64,000 nucleotides of DNA, from assembly GCF_039872745.1 (NCBI RefSeq), contig NZ_JBDPZD010000002.1, positions 620,001 to 684,000 of the forward strand. Direction: 5' to 3'. Shown here piece after piece: positions 51,645-60,612 of the stretch; the first letter of the stretch is position 1; each line of letters opens with the position of its first letter. The notes under the pieces were generated by a model. The model did no database searches. It saw only the letters and a list, made by a program, of their open reading frames with translations, and was not told the DNA's origin. Source of the stretch: Pelomonas paludis (GTDB lineage: Bacteria; Pseudomonadota; Gammaproteobacteria; Burkholderiales; Burkholderiaceae_C). Position numbers and translations under genes: made by a program.

Positions 51645-51887
51645 ATGGCCGACCCGACCCCTGACGAAGTCCGTTCCTACATCGCCGCCGGCCTGCCCTG
51701 CGAGCACCTGGAGGTCGAGGGCGATGGCCGGCATTTCTTCGCCACCATCGTCACGGCCGAATTTGCGGGCCTGTCGCGCGTGCGGCGCCACCAGCGGGTC
51801 TATGCGGCCCTGGGCGAGCGCATGAAGGAACAGATCCACGCCCTCTCGATGAAGACCCTGACGCCCGAGGAGTGGCGCACCGCATGA
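51645..51887 (+). CDS. ibaG: BolA-family protein (IbaG-like)
   Basis: 80-aa BolA-like protein, probably binding Fe-S clusters with a monothiol glutaredoxin. Family marks: LEVEGDGRHFFATIVTAEF and SRVRRHQRVYAALGERM with the conserved His. Short size fits the IbaG/YrbA group; the cysteine in LPCEHLEV is at the place expected for this subgroup. In many betaproteobacteria murA follows this gene; here its stop overlaps the hisG ATG directly (ATGA), so murA has moved or been lost from this place. Confidence 0.85.
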   Translation: MADPTPDEVRSYIAAGLPCEHLEVEGDGRHFFATIVTAEFAGLSRVRRHQRVYAALGERMKEQIHALSMKTLTPEEWRTA

Positions 51888-52537
51888 TCACGCTCGCTCT
51901 CTCCAAAGGCCGCATCTTCCAAGAGACCCTGCCCCTGTTGGCTGCGGCTGGCATTGAAGTCCTCGAAGACCCCGAGACCTCGCGCAAGCTGATCCTCGCC
52001 ACCAACCAGCCCGATGTGCGTGTGGTGCTGGTGCGCGCCAGCGATGTGCCCACCTATGTGCAATACGGCGGCGCCGACCTCGGTGTGGCCGGGCGCGATG
52101 TGCTGCATGAGCAGGCGCTGGCCAGCGATGGTGCGCCAGGCCTCTACCAGCCGCTCGACCTCAAGATCGCCCGCTGCCGCATGAGCGTGGCCACGCGCGT
52201 GGACTTCGACTACGCCGCCGCCATCAAGCAGGGCTCGCGCATCCGCGTGGCCACCAAATACACCGAGACCGCCCGCCAGCACTTTGCCGACAAGGGCGTG
52301 CACGTCGACTTGATCAAGCTGTACGGCTCGATGGAGCTGGCCCCGTTGACCGGCCTGGCCGACGCCATCGTCGACCTCGTCTCCACCGGCGGCACGCTCA
52401 AGGCCAACAAGCTCGTCGAGGTCGAGTCCTTCATGGAGATCTCGTCCCGCCTCGTCGTCAACCAGGCCGCCCTCAAGCTCAAGCGCGACAAGTTGCGCGC
52501 CTTGATCGACGCTTTCGCCTCGGCGATTCCCGCATGA
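51884..52537 (+). CDS. hisG: ATP phosphoribosyltransferase, short form
   Basis: First enzyme of histidine synthesis, joining ATP and PRPP. At 217 aa it is the short form, which lacks the C-terminal regulatory domain and needs HisZ for activity and feedback control. Motifs: ITLALSKGRIFQETLPLL at the start, SDVPTYVQYGGADLGVAGRD, and GSMELAPLTGLADAIVDLVS with TGGTL for PRPP binding. ATG 51884 overlaps the bolA stop; an in-frame GTG at 51872 is less likely. hisZ is not in the window. hisD follows with a 4-base overlap. Confidence 0.95.
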   Translation: MITLALSKGRIFQETLPLLAAAGIEVLEDPETSRKLILATNQPDVRVVLVRASDVPTYVQYGGADLGVAGRDVLHEQALASDGAPGLYQPLDLKIARCRMSVATRVDFDYAAAIKQGSRIRVATKYTETARQHFADKGVHVDLIKLYGSMELAPLTGLADAIVDLVSTGGTLKANKLVEVESFMEISSRLVVNQAALKLKRDKLRALIDAFASAIPA

Positions 52538-53844
52538 TCAAGCTGCGTCAACTCGACACCGCCAGCAGCAGCTTCGAAGCCGACTTCGAGCAACTGCGCC
52601 ACTGGTCGGCCGAGACCGACGCCGCCATCGAAGGCCGCGTGGCCGAGATCCTGGCTGACGTTCAGGCACGCGGCGATGCGGCCGTGCTCGAGTACACCGC
52701 GCGCTTCGACCGCGTCCAGGCCCAGAGCATGGCCGACCTGCAGATCAGCGCCGCCGACCTGAAGGCCGCGTTCGAGAGTCTGCCGCCCGCGCAAGCCCAG
52801 GCCCTGCAAGCCGCCGCCGAGCGCGTGCGCCGCTATCACGAGCGCCAGCTTGAGGCCTGCGGCCGCAGCTGGAGCTACCGCGACGAAGACGGCACCCTGC
52901 TCGGCCAGAAGGTCACCCCGCTCGACCGCGTTGGCATCTACGTGCCCGGCGGCAAGGCCGCCTACCCGAGCAGCGTGCTGATGAACGCCCTGCCCGCCCA
53001 CGTGGCTGGCGTCGGCGAAATCATCATGGTCGTGCCCACACCGGACGGCACCCGCAACCCCCTGGTGCTGGCCGCCGCCCACGTGGCCGGCGTGCACCGC
53101 GTCTTCACCGTCGGTGGCGCCCAAGCCGTGGCGGCCCTGGCCTATGGCACGGCCACCGTGCCGCGCGTGGACAAGATCACCGGCCCGGGCAATGCCTATG
53201 TGGCCTCGGCCAAGAAGCATGTGTTCGGCCAGGTTGGCATCGACATGATTGCCGGCCCGAGCGAGATCCTGGTGCTGGCCGATGGCAGCACGCCGCCCGA
53301 CTGGGTCGCCATGGACCTCTTCAGCCAGGCCGAGCACGACGAGCTGGCGCAAAGCATCCTGCTCTGCCCCGATGCCGCCTACCTGGGCGAGGTGCGCGCC
53401 GCCATCGAGCGCCTGCTGCCCACCATGCCCCGCCAGGCCATCATCAAGGCCTCGCTCGAAGGGCGCGGCGCCCTGGTGCTGACGCGCTCGATGGAAGAGG
53501 CCTGCGAGATCTCCAACCGCATCGCCCCCGAGCATCTGGAGGTGGCGGCTGCCGAACCGCACCGCTGGGAGCCGCTGCTCAGGCACGCGGGCGCCATCTT
53601 CCTGGGCGCCTACACCAGTGAGTCGCTGGGCGACTACTGCGCCGGCCCCAACCACGTGCTGCCCACCAGCAGCACGGCGCGCTTCTCGTCGCCGCTGGGC
53701 GTCTACGACTTCCAAAAGCGCTCCAGCCTCATCGAGGTCAGCGAGGCCGGCGCCCAGTTGCTGGGCCCCATCGCTGCCGAGCTGGCCTATGGCGAGGGCC
53801 TGCAGGGCCATGCCCGAGCGGCCGAGCTGCGGCTCAAACGCTGA
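52534..53844 (+). CDS. hisD: Histidinol dehydrogenase
   Basis: 436-aa zinc enzyme oxidising histidinol to histidine in two NAD steps, the last reaction of the pathway. Conserved blocks: RVGIYVPGGKAAYPSSVLMN, VGGAQAVAALAYGTATVPRV, KITGPGNAYVASAKK, GPSEILVLADG, the catalytic pair region IAPEHLEV, and GDYCAGPNHVLPTSSTAR near the end. Its ATG overlaps the hisG stop by 4 bases. The his order is interrupted after it by a solute-binding gene and a toxin-antitoxin pair before hisC. Confidence 0.96.
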   Translation: MIKLRQLDTASSSFEADFEQLRHWSAETDAAIEGRVAEILADVQARGDAAVLEYTARFDRVQAQSMADLQISAADLKAAFESLPPAQAQALQAAAERVRRYHERQLEACGRSWSYRDEDGTLLGQKVTPLDRVGIYVPGGKAAYPSSVLMNALPAHVAGVGEIIMVVPTPDGTRNPLVLAAAHVAGVHRVFTVGGAQAVAALAYGTATVPRVDKITGPGNAYVASAKKHVFGQVGIDMIAGPSEILVLADGSTPPDWVAMDLFSQAEHDELAQSILLCPDAAYLGEVRAAIERLLPTMPRQAIIKASLEGRGALVLTRSMEEACEISNRIAPEHLEVAAAEPHRWEPLLRHAGAIFLGAYTSESLGDYCAGPNHVLPTSSTARFSSPLGVYDFQKRSSLIEVSEAGAQLLGPIAAELAYGEGLQGHARAAELRLKR

Positions 53845-53926
53845 GCTGCGCGTCAGCGCCTTTTCCCGCTTTCGATCGGGATCAACGAGCATCCGCAAGG
53901 CTGGGTCGCGCGACTAGACTCGCTAG

Positions 53927-54784
53927 ATGGGTGGGTTAGGTCGTCGCAGTTTTTTGCTCGCAGGCGCGGGCGCCAGCACGGGCGCCAGGGCCTTGCCCAT
54001 GCAGCTGCGCGTGCCCTTCCTGGGCGATGGCGTGCAGGCCGATCAGCCCTACCCCGCCCAGCTGCTGCAGCGCGCGTTTGAAGCCGCAGGCCGCTCGGTC
54101 GCGCTCCACCCAGCGCCGTTCGCCTTGCCGCAGGCCCGGGCCTTGTTGTCGCTCGGGCGCCAGGAGGGTGGGCTGGACGTGCTCTGGTGCCTGACCTCGG
54201 CGCGACGCGAGGCCGCTGCCCGGCCCGTCCGGGTGCCCATCGACAAAGGCCTGGTCGGCTGGCGCCTGCTGCTGGCCCGGCCCGAGCTGGCGGCCAGGCT
54301 CGCGGCCGTGCGCTCCCTGGCCGAGCTCAAAGCCTTCCGGCTCGTGCATGGGCTGGACTGGCCGGACACCCAGGTGCTGCAGGACGCCGGCCTCAAGGTG
54401 ACCACCTCGGGCAACTTCGACGCCATGTTCCGCCAATTGCAGCTGGGCCGCGTGGACGCCTTCCCGCGCTCCATCGCCGAGATCTGGAACGAGGCCAAGC
54501 GCTTTGAAGCCGAGTTCGTCGTCGTGCCCGAGATTGCGCTCAGCTACCCGGCCGCCGTCTACTTCTTCGTGGCCCCCGAGCGCCCCGACCTCGCCAGCAC
54601 CATCGAGCAAGGCCTGCAGCGCCTGATCGCCAGCGGCGAGTTCGACCGCTTCTTCCTCAGCCAACACCAAAGCTACCTGCAACTGGCGCAGCTCAACCAC
54701 CGCCACGTACTGCCGCTGCACAACGGCCGGCTGCCGCCGCAAACACCCACCGAGCGGCCGGAATTCTGGTTCCAGCCCCTTTGA
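53927..54784 (+). CDS. Periplasmic solute-binding-like protein
   Basis: 285 aa with an N-terminal export signal that has two arginines (LGRRSFLLAGAGA), possibly a Tat substrate, followed by a domain like type 3 amino-acid/solute-binding proteins (VQADQPYPAQLLQRAFEAAG, DVLWCLTSARREAAA, QLGRVDAFPRSIAEIWNEAK). There are no permease or ATPase genes beside it. It lies 82 bases after hisD in the his run, which is not its usual neighbourhood. ATG 53927 has no strong ribosome site, and its function is unknown; a sensing role is possible. Confidence 0.75.
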   Translation: MGGLGRRSFLLAGAGASTGARALPMQLRVPFLGDGVQADQPYPAQLLQRAFEAAGRSVALHPAPFALPQARALLSLGRQEGGLDVLWCLTSARREAAARPVRVPIDKGLVGWRLLLARPELAARLAAVRSLAELKAFRLVHGLDWPDTQVLQDAGLKVTTSGNFDAMFRQLQLGRVDAFPRSIAEIWNEAKRFEAEFVVVPEIALSYPAAVYFFVAPERPDLASTIEQGLQRLIASGEFDRFFLSQHQSYLQLAQLNHRHVLPLHNGRLPPQTPTERPEFWFQPL

Positions 54785-54799
54785 GTGACGCGCCAAAGA

Positions 54800-54844
54800 C
54801 ACGAACCTCGTGCAACACGAACTTCGTGATACACTGACTTCGTG
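54800..54844 (+). promoter_or_regulatory. Three 13-bp operator repeats and -10 of the toxin-antitoxin operon
   Basis: CACGAACCTCGTG (54800), CACGAACTTCGTG (54816) and CACTGACTTCGTG (54832) occur at an exact 16-base period; the middle one is a perfect palindrome. The third overlaps a -10-like TACACT (54830-54835) and the GTG start at 54842. The spacing of start and -10 suggests a leaderless mRNA. They are most simply the autoregulatory sites of the ribbon-helix-helix antitoxin. Confidence 0.75.
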
Positions 54845-55060
54845 AAAAACGTGACTGTCTCGATGGACGACGCCGTGGCCGAGTGGGCCCGGCTGGAGGC
54901 CGCGCGGCAGAACACCAGCGTCTCGCGCCTGCTGGGCGAGGTGCTGCTCGACAAGATGCGCCACGACGACGCCTACGAGCGCGCCTTCCAGGACTGGATG
55001 CACCGCGAGCGCAGCTGGGCGTCTGACGGCAGCCCCTACCCGCCCCGGAGCGGCTTGTGA
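54842..55060 (+). CDS. Ribbon-helix-helix antitoxin
   Basis: 72-aa DNA-binding antitoxin. The N-terminus has the ribbon-helix-helix pattern: strand KNVTVSMDD, then helix DAVAEWARLEAARQ and NTSVSRLLGEVLLDKMR. The basic C-terminal half (YERAFQDWMHRER) should bind the toxin. It starts with GTG at 54842, right at the third operator repeat, and its stop overlaps the toxin's GTG (GTGA), the usual coupling in such operons. The pair protects against loss of the segment that carries it. Confidence 0.82.
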   Translation: MKNVTVSMDDAVAEWARLEAARQNTSVSRLLGEVLLDKMRHDDAYERAFQDWMHRERSWASDGSPYPPRSGL

Positions 55061-55485
55061 GCGACCCCGTCTTCATCGACACCAGCGTCTTGCTCGCCAG
55101 CGAGGACGGCGCGCGGCTGCCTGAGCGCCAGCAGGTGCTGGCCTGGCTGCAGATGCTGTGGTCCACCCGCACAGGCCGGCTCTCCACCCAGGTGCTGCAG
55201 GACTTCTACGTCACCGCCACGCGCCGCCTCACACCGCCCATGCCCCAGGGCGACGCCCGAGCCGAGGTGCGCCGCTACCAGCACTGGCAGCCCTGGGCGC
55301 CAGACCAGGCCACCGTCGAATCGGCCTGGTCGCTGGAAAGCCGCTTCAGCCTCCCCTTTGCCGACGCCCTGATCGTGGCCGCCGCCAAGGCCCAGGGCTG
55401 CACCCGTCTGCTCAGCCTCGCACTGCCGCACGACGCGCAGTTCGACAGCGTCCAGGTTCTCAACCCACTGCTCATCGCCCCATGA
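55057..55485 (+). CDS. vapC: PIN-domain toxin, VapC type
   Basis: 142-aa predicted ribonuclease toxin. The PIN acidic residues are seen at Asp8 (FIDTSVLLA), Glu in the middle helices, and Asp in LPFADALIVAAAKA near 105, the conserved third acid. VapC toxins cut tRNA or rRNA. GTG start overlapping the antitoxin stop. Its stop overlaps the hisC ATG (ATGA), so the module is read as part of the his transcript; expression of hisC is coupled to it. Confidence 0.85.
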   Translation: MSDPVFIDTSVLLASEDGARLPERQQVLAWLQMLWSTRTGRLSTQVLQDFYVTATRRLTPPMPQGDARAEVRRYQHWQPWAPDQATVESAWSLESRFSLPFADALIVAAAKAQGCTRLLSLALPHDAQFDSVQVLNPLLIAP

Positions 55486-56564
55486 CTGCCCGCCTTGACC
55501 AAGCCCTCGCCCGCATCCGGCCCGACGTGCGCGCCTCGCACGCCTACCAGGTGCAGCCGAGCCATGGCGTCGTCAAGCTCGACATCATGGAGAACCCCTT
55601 CCGCCTGCCCCTGCCGCTGCAGCTCAAGCTAGGCAGCCGCCTCGGCGCCGTGGCGCTGAACCGCTACCCGGCCGAGCGCACGGGCGAGCTGGCCGCTGCC
55701 CTGCTGGCCCACTCCGGCGCCCCAGCGGGCACCGGCATCACCCTCGGCAATGGCTCGGACGAGCTCATCAGCCTGCTCACCGTGGCCCTGGCCCAGCCCG
55801 GCGCCACCGTGCTCTCGCCCGTGCCCAGCTTCGTCATCTACGAGATGTGCGCCGGCCAGCAGCGCCTGCCCTTTGTGGGCGTGCCGCTGCGGGCGCAGGA
55901 CTTTGAGCTGGACACCGAGGCCATGCTGGCCGCCATCGAGCAGCACCAGCCCGCCCTGGTCTACCTGTCCTACCCCAACAACCCCACCGGCAACCTCTGG
56001 GACGCCGAGGCCATCGAGCGCATCGTGCAGGCCGCGCCTGGCATCGTGGTCATGGACGAGGCCTACCAGCCCTTTGCCGCGCAGGACAGCCTCGACCTGA
56101 TGGCCCGCTACCCGCACGTACTGGTGATGCGCACCATGAGCAAGTTCGGCCTGGCCGGCGTGCGCATTGGCTACCTGCTCGGCCACCCCGCCTTGACGGG
56201 CGAGATCGAGAAGCTGCGCCCGCCCTTCAACGTCAGCGTGCTCAACGCCGAGGCCGGCTTCTTTGCGCTGGAGCACGCCGCCGTCTACGCCGAGCAGGCC
56301 GCCACCTTGCGGCTTGAGCGCGAACGCGTGTTTGCCGCCTTGCAAAGCCTGCAGGGCATCGAGCCCTGGCCCAGTCAGGGCAACATGATCCTGGCCCGCG
56401 TGCGCGACGCGGCCGCCACCTTCAGCAAACTGAGGGCGGCGGGCATCCTGATCAAGAACGTCTCCGCCGCCCATCCCCTGCTTTCCAACTGCGTCCGCAT
56501 CACCATCGGCACGCCCGAGGAAAATACGCTCCTGCTCCAAGCGCTTCCAGGCTCCCTGACATGA
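55482..56564 (+). CDS. hisC: Histidinol-phosphate aminotransferase
   Basis: 360-aa PLP aminotransferase converting imidazole-acetol phosphate to histidinol phosphate. Features: DIMENPFRLPLP, GITLGNGSDELISLL, YLSYPNNPTGNLWD, DEAYQPFA and the PLP lysine in RTMSKFGLAGVRIGYLL. ATG 55482 overlaps the VapC stop; earlier in-frame starts lie within vapC. Its stop overlaps hisB by 4 bases. Confidence 0.95.
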   Translation: MTARLDQALARIRPDVRASHAYQVQPSHGVVKLDIMENPFRLPLPLQLKLGSRLGAVALNRYPAERTGELAAALLAHSGAPAGTGITLGNGSDELISLLTVALAQPGATVLSPVPSFVIYEMCAGQQRLPFVGVPLRAQDFELDTEAMLAAIEQHQPALVYLSYPNNPTGNLWDAEAIERIVQAAPGIVVMDEAYQPFAAQDSLDLMARYPHVLVMRTMSKFGLAGVRIGYLLGHPALTGEIEKLRPPFNVSVLNAEAGFFALEHAAVYAEQAATLRLERERVFAALQSLQGIEPWPSQGNMILARVRDAAATFSKLRAAGILIKNVSAAHPLLSNCVRITIGTPEENTLLLQALPGSLT

Positions 56565-57154
56565 ACGCACGCATTGCCGAAGTCGTCCGCAACACCCGCG
56601 AGACCCAGATCCGTGTCCGCGTCAATCTCGACGGCAGTGGCCAGTCCAAACTCGCCACCGGCATCGGGTTCTTCGACCACATGCTCGACCAGATTGCCCG
56701 CCACGGGATGATCGACCTCGACATCGATGCCAAGGGCGACCTCCACATCGACGGCCACCACACCGTCGAGGACGTCGGCATCACCCTCGGTCAGGCCGTG
56801 GCCCAGGCCCTGGGCGACAAAGCCGGCCTCACCCGCTACGGCCACAGCTATGTGCCGCTGGACGAGGCGCTGTCGCGCGTGGTGATCGACCTCTCCGGCC
56901 GTCCCGGCCTGACGATGGACGTCAACTTCACCTCGGGCGCCATCGGCGGCTTCGACACGCAACTCGCCTTCGAGTTCTTCCAGGGTTTCGTCAACCACGC
57001 CCTCGCCACGGTGCACGTCGACAACCTCAAGGGCCACAACGCCCACCACCAGTGCGAGACCATCTTCAAAGCCTTCGGCCGTGCCCTGCGCATGGCCGCC
57101 ACGGCCGACCCGCGCTCGGCCGGTGTGATTCCTTCGACCAAGGGCACGCTCTGA
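56561..57154 (+). CDS. hisB: Imidazoleglycerol-phosphate dehydratase
   Basis: 197-aa monofunctional dehydratase that forms imidazole-acetol phosphate; the phosphatase half of enterobacterial HisB is absent. The manganese-binding histidine motifs are intact: GFFDHMLDQIARHGM, DGHHTVEDVGITLG and GHNAHHQCETIFKAFGRAL. It starts in the hisC stop (ATGA) and is followed by hisH 1 base on. The histidinol-phosphate phosphatase must be encoded elsewhere. Confidence 0.96.
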   Translation: MNARIAEVVRNTRETQIRVRVNLDGSGQSKLATGIGFFDHMLDQIARHGMIDLDIDAKGDLHIDGHHTVEDVGITLGQAVAQALGDKAGLTRYGHSYVPLDEALSRVVIDLSGRPGLTMDVNFTSGAIGGFDTQLAFEFFQGFVNHALATVHVDNLKGHNAHHQCETIFKAFGRALRMAATADPRSAGVIPSTKGTL

Positions 57155-57155
57155 G

Positions 57156-57803
57156 ATGAGCCGTACCGTTGCTGTTGTTGACTACGGCATGGGCAACCTG
57201 CGCTCCGTGTCGCAGGCCGTCATCCATGCCGCGCAAAGCGCCGAGGTCGAGGTGGTCATCACCTCCAAGCCCGAGGACGTCTTTGCCGCCGAGCGCATCG
57301 TGCTGCCCGGCCAGGGCGCCATGCGCGACTGCATGGCCGAACTGAAGAACTCCGGTCTGCAAGAGGCGGTGCTCCACGCCGCCGCCAACAAGCCGATGCT
57401 GGGTGTGTGCGTGGGCATGCAGATGCTGCTGGACCACAGCGAAGAGCAGGACACCCCCGGCCTCGGTCTCATCCCCGGCCGCGTGCAGCGCTTCCAGCTT
57501 GAGGGCCGACTGCAAGACGACGGCAGCCGCTACAAGGTGCCCCAGATGGGCTGGAACCGCGTGCACCAAACGCTGGCCCACCCCTGCTGGGACGGCATCC
57601 CCGACGCCAGCTGGTTCTACTTCGTCCACAGCTACTACGCCAGCACCGGCTCGCCCACCCACAGCGCCGGTGAGACCGACTACGGCGCTCGCTTTACCTG
57701 TGCGGTGGCCCGGGATAACATTTTTGCGACCCAGTTCCACCCCGAAAAAAGTGCCGCCCTGGGCCTCGCGCTCTACCGCAATTTCCTCCTATGGAAACCG
57801 TGA
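57156..57803 (+). CDS. hisH: Imidazole glycerol phosphate synthase, glutaminase subunit
   Basis: 215-aa class I glutamine amidotransferase that feeds ammonia to HisF. The nucleophile Cys is in MLGVCVGMQMLLDHSEE and the His-Glu pair in TQFHPEKSAALG; the oxyanion segment VLPGQGAMRDC is upstream. In most bacteria the glutamine-site motif is GxCxGMQ, and here it reads GVCVGMQ, which fits. The start follows hisB by 1 base. Confidence 0.96.
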   Translation: MSRTVAVVDYGMGNLRSVSQAVIHAAQSAEVEVVITSKPEDVFAAERIVLPGQGAMRDCMAELKNSGLQEAVLHAAANKPMLGVCVGMQMLLDHSEEQDTPGLGLIPGRVQRFQLEGRLQDDGSRYKVPQMGWNRVHQTLAHPCWDGIPDASWFYFVHSYYASTGSPTHSAGETDYGARFTCAVARDNIFATQFHPEKSAALGLALYRNFLLWKP

Positions 57804-57866
57804 TCCGCTGACGCTGGATCCTGCGCGCGCTTTCCCATCCCCCCTCGTCTCCTTCCTACCTCGGCC

Positions 57867-58613
57867 ATGCTGCTGATCCCTGCCATCGACCTGAAAGACG
57901 GTCGCTGTGTCCGCCTCAAACAAGGCGACATGAACGACTCCACCACCTTCGGTGAGGACCCCGCCGCCATGGCCCGTCGCTGGGTCAACGCCGGTGGGCG
58001 TCGCCTGCACCTCGTGGACCTGAACGGTGCCTTCGCTGGCAAGCCCGTCAACGAGGCCGCCATCAAGGCCATCATCAAAGAGGTGGGTGACGAGATCCCC
58101 GTGCAGCTGGGCGGGGGCATCCGTGACCTCGACACCATCGAGCGCTACCTTGACGACGGCCTCAGCTACGTGATCATCGGCACCGCCGCCGTCAAGAGCC
58201 CCGGCTTCCTCAAGGACGCATGCACGGCCTTCGGCGGCCACATCATGGTCGGCCTTGATGCCAAGGACGGCAAGGTCGCCACCGACGGCTGGAGCAAGCT
58301 CACCGGCCACGAGGTCGTGGACCTGGCCAAGAAGTTCGAGGACTACGGCGTCGAAGGCATCATCTACACCGACATCGGCCGCGACGGCATGCTCACCGGC
58401 ATCAACATCGACGCCACCGTCAAGCTCGCCCAAGCGCTCAGCATCCCCGTCATCGCGTCGGGTGGCCTCTCGAACATGGCCGACATCGAAGCCCTGTGCG
58501 GCGTCTACAGCGAAGGCGTGGAGGGCGTGATCTGCGGCCGCTCCATCTACACCGGCGCCCTCGACTTCGCTGCCGCGCAGGCGCGGGCTGACGAGCTGAT
58601 GGCCGAGAAATGA
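57867..58613 (+). CDS. hisA: ProFAR isomerase
   Basis: 248-aa TIM-barrel isomerase opening the ribose of N'-ProFAR. Catalytic Asp of the first strand in IPAIDLKDGRCVRL and the second in YTDIGRDGMLTGIN; phosphate loops VQLGGGIRDL and ASGGLSN. It is 63 bases after hisH; a 148-base hairpin-rich gap separates it from hisF. Confidence 0.96.
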   Translation: MLLIPAIDLKDGRCVRLKQGDMNDSTTFGEDPAAMARRWVNAGGRRLHLVDLNGAFAGKPVNEAAIKAIIKEVGDEIPVQLGGGIRDLDTIERYLDDGLSYVIIGTAAVKSPGFLKDACTAFGGHIMVGLDAKDGKVATDGWSKLTGHEVVDLAKKFEDYGVEGIIYTDIGRDGMLTGINIDATVKLAQALSIPVIASGGLSNMADIEALCGVYSEGVEGVICGRSIYTGALDFAAAQARADELMAEK

Positions 58614-58623
58614 AGCCCCCGGT

Positions 58624-58719
58624 CCAGCGAGTACGCTGGCCCGCCCCCCGTGGGGGCGTCGAGGCTTGGCGGCTCGACCGCCAAGCCAGTCGCCATGACG
58701 GGCCGGCTTGGGGCGGCCC
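58624..58719. repeat. Four consecutive hairpins between hisA and hisF
   Basis: CCAGCG-AGTA-CGCTGG (58624-58639), GCCCCC-CGT-GGGGGC (58643-58657), GGCTTGGCGG-CTCGA-CCGCCAAGCC (58663-58687, perfect 10-base arms) and GGGCCG/CGGCCC (58700-58719). The arrangement is like an interspersed palindromic repeat array of this bacterial group. It could stabilise or attenuate the his mRNA between hisA and hisF. Confidence 0.7.
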
Positions 58720-58761
58720 GGCGCTCGGCCCGCAAGTCGCTCTCCTGGGATCACTCTGACC

Positions 58762-59541
<780 letters not shown>

Positions 59542-59548
59542 GCCCTCC

Positions 59549-60109
59549 ATGGGTGAGATCAGGATCATCGGCGGGCAATGGAAACGCTCCAAGCTGCCCG
59601 TGCCCGACGCCCCCGGCCTGCGCCCCACGAGCGACCGCGTGCGCGAAACCCTCTTCAACTGGCTGGGCCAAACGCTTGCCGGCTGGCAGGTGCTGGACGC
59701 CTTTGCCGGCAGCGGCGCCCTGGGCTTTGAAGCCGCGTCGCGTGAAGCCGCATCCGTGGTGATGCTGGAGCGCGATGCCAAGCTGGCCGCCGCGCTGCGT
59801 GCCAGCCAGCAGCGGCTCAAGGCCGGCGCCATCGAGATCCACAGCACCGACGCCCTCGGCTGGATGCGTGCCGGCCCACGCGGCCGGTTTGACCTCATCC
59901 TGCTCGACCCGCCCTTTGCCGCCCAGCTGCATGCGGCGGCCATCGACGCTGCCCTGCCCCTGCTGGCGCCCGGTGGCTTGCTCTATGTCGAGTCACCAGA
60001 GTCCCTTTCCGCCCTGCCCTGCCCCGCAGGCTTTTCCATCTGGAAGCAAGGGCGGGCCGGCGCTGTGCACTACGGTTTGCTGCGCCAGGACGACAATCTC
60101 GCCCCATGA
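59549..60109 (+). CDS. rsmD: 16S rRNA (guanine966-N2)-methyltransferase
   Basis: 186-aa SAM-dependent methyltransferase acting on the 30S subunit. Motifs: IIGGQWKRSKLPV at the start, LRPTSDRVRETLFNWL, SAM loop DAFAGSGALGFEAASR and catalytic LLDPPFAAQ (the DPPF version of NPPY). It overlaps coaD by 4 bases. The rsmD-coaD-ferredoxin order is a common proteobacterial set; here it directly follows hisF. Confidence 0.94.
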   Translation: MGEIRIIGGQWKRSKLPVPDAPGLRPTSDRVRETLFNWLGQTLAGWQVLDAFAGSGALGFEAASREAASVVMLERDAKLAAALRASQQRLKAGAIEIHSTDALGWMRAGPRGRFDLILLDPPFAAQLHAAAIDAALPLLAPGGLLYVESPESLSALPCPAGFSIWKQGRAGAVHYGLLRQDDNLAP

Positions 60110-60609
60110 CGCCGCTCACCGCCATCTACCCCGGCACCTTCGACCCCATCACCCTGGGCCACGAAGACCTGATGCGCCGCGCCGCCGGGATGTTCGGCCG
60201 CCTGGTGCTGGCCGTGGCAGCGGGCCACCACAAGCGCACCTTCTTCTCGCTCGATGAGCGGCTCAGCATGGCACGCGAAGTAGCGGCGCCGCTGGGCAAT
60301 ATCGAAGTCCATGCGTTCGACGGCCTGCTGCGCGACTTCGTCCGCAGCCATGGCGGCCGTGTCGTCGTGCGCGGGCTGCGCACCGGCGGCGACTTTGAGT
60401 ATGAGTTTCAGATGGCCGGCATGAACCGCAGCCTGATGCCCGAGGTCGAAACCGTCTTCCTCACCCCGGGCGACAAACACCTCTACACCTCCAGCACCTT
60501 CGTGCGCGAGATCGCCACCCTGGGTGGCGAGGTGTCGCAATTCGTATCGCCCGGCGTGCATGCGCGCATCGTGGATCGGGTGCGCGAGCGCCAGGCCGAA
60601 AGGGGCTGA
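60106..60609 (+). CDS. coaD: Phosphopantetheine adenylyltransferase
   Basis: 167-aa enzyme making dephospho-CoA. The nucleotidyltransferase motif is seen as PGTFDPITLGHEDLMRRA (T/HxGH), with GLRTGGDFEYEFQMAGMNR and SSTFVREIATLGG late. The ATG overlaps the rsmD stop; the ferredoxin follows 3 bases on. Confidence 0.96.
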   Translation: MTPLTAIYPGTFDPITLGHEDLMRRAAGMFGRLVLAVAAGHHKRTFFSLDERLSMAREVAAPLGNIEVHAFDGLLRDFVRSHGGRVVVRGLRTGGDFEYEFQMAGMNRSLMPEVETVFLTPGDKHLYTSSTFVREIATLGGEVSQFVSPGVHARIVDRVRERQAERG

Positions 60610-60612
60610 GCC

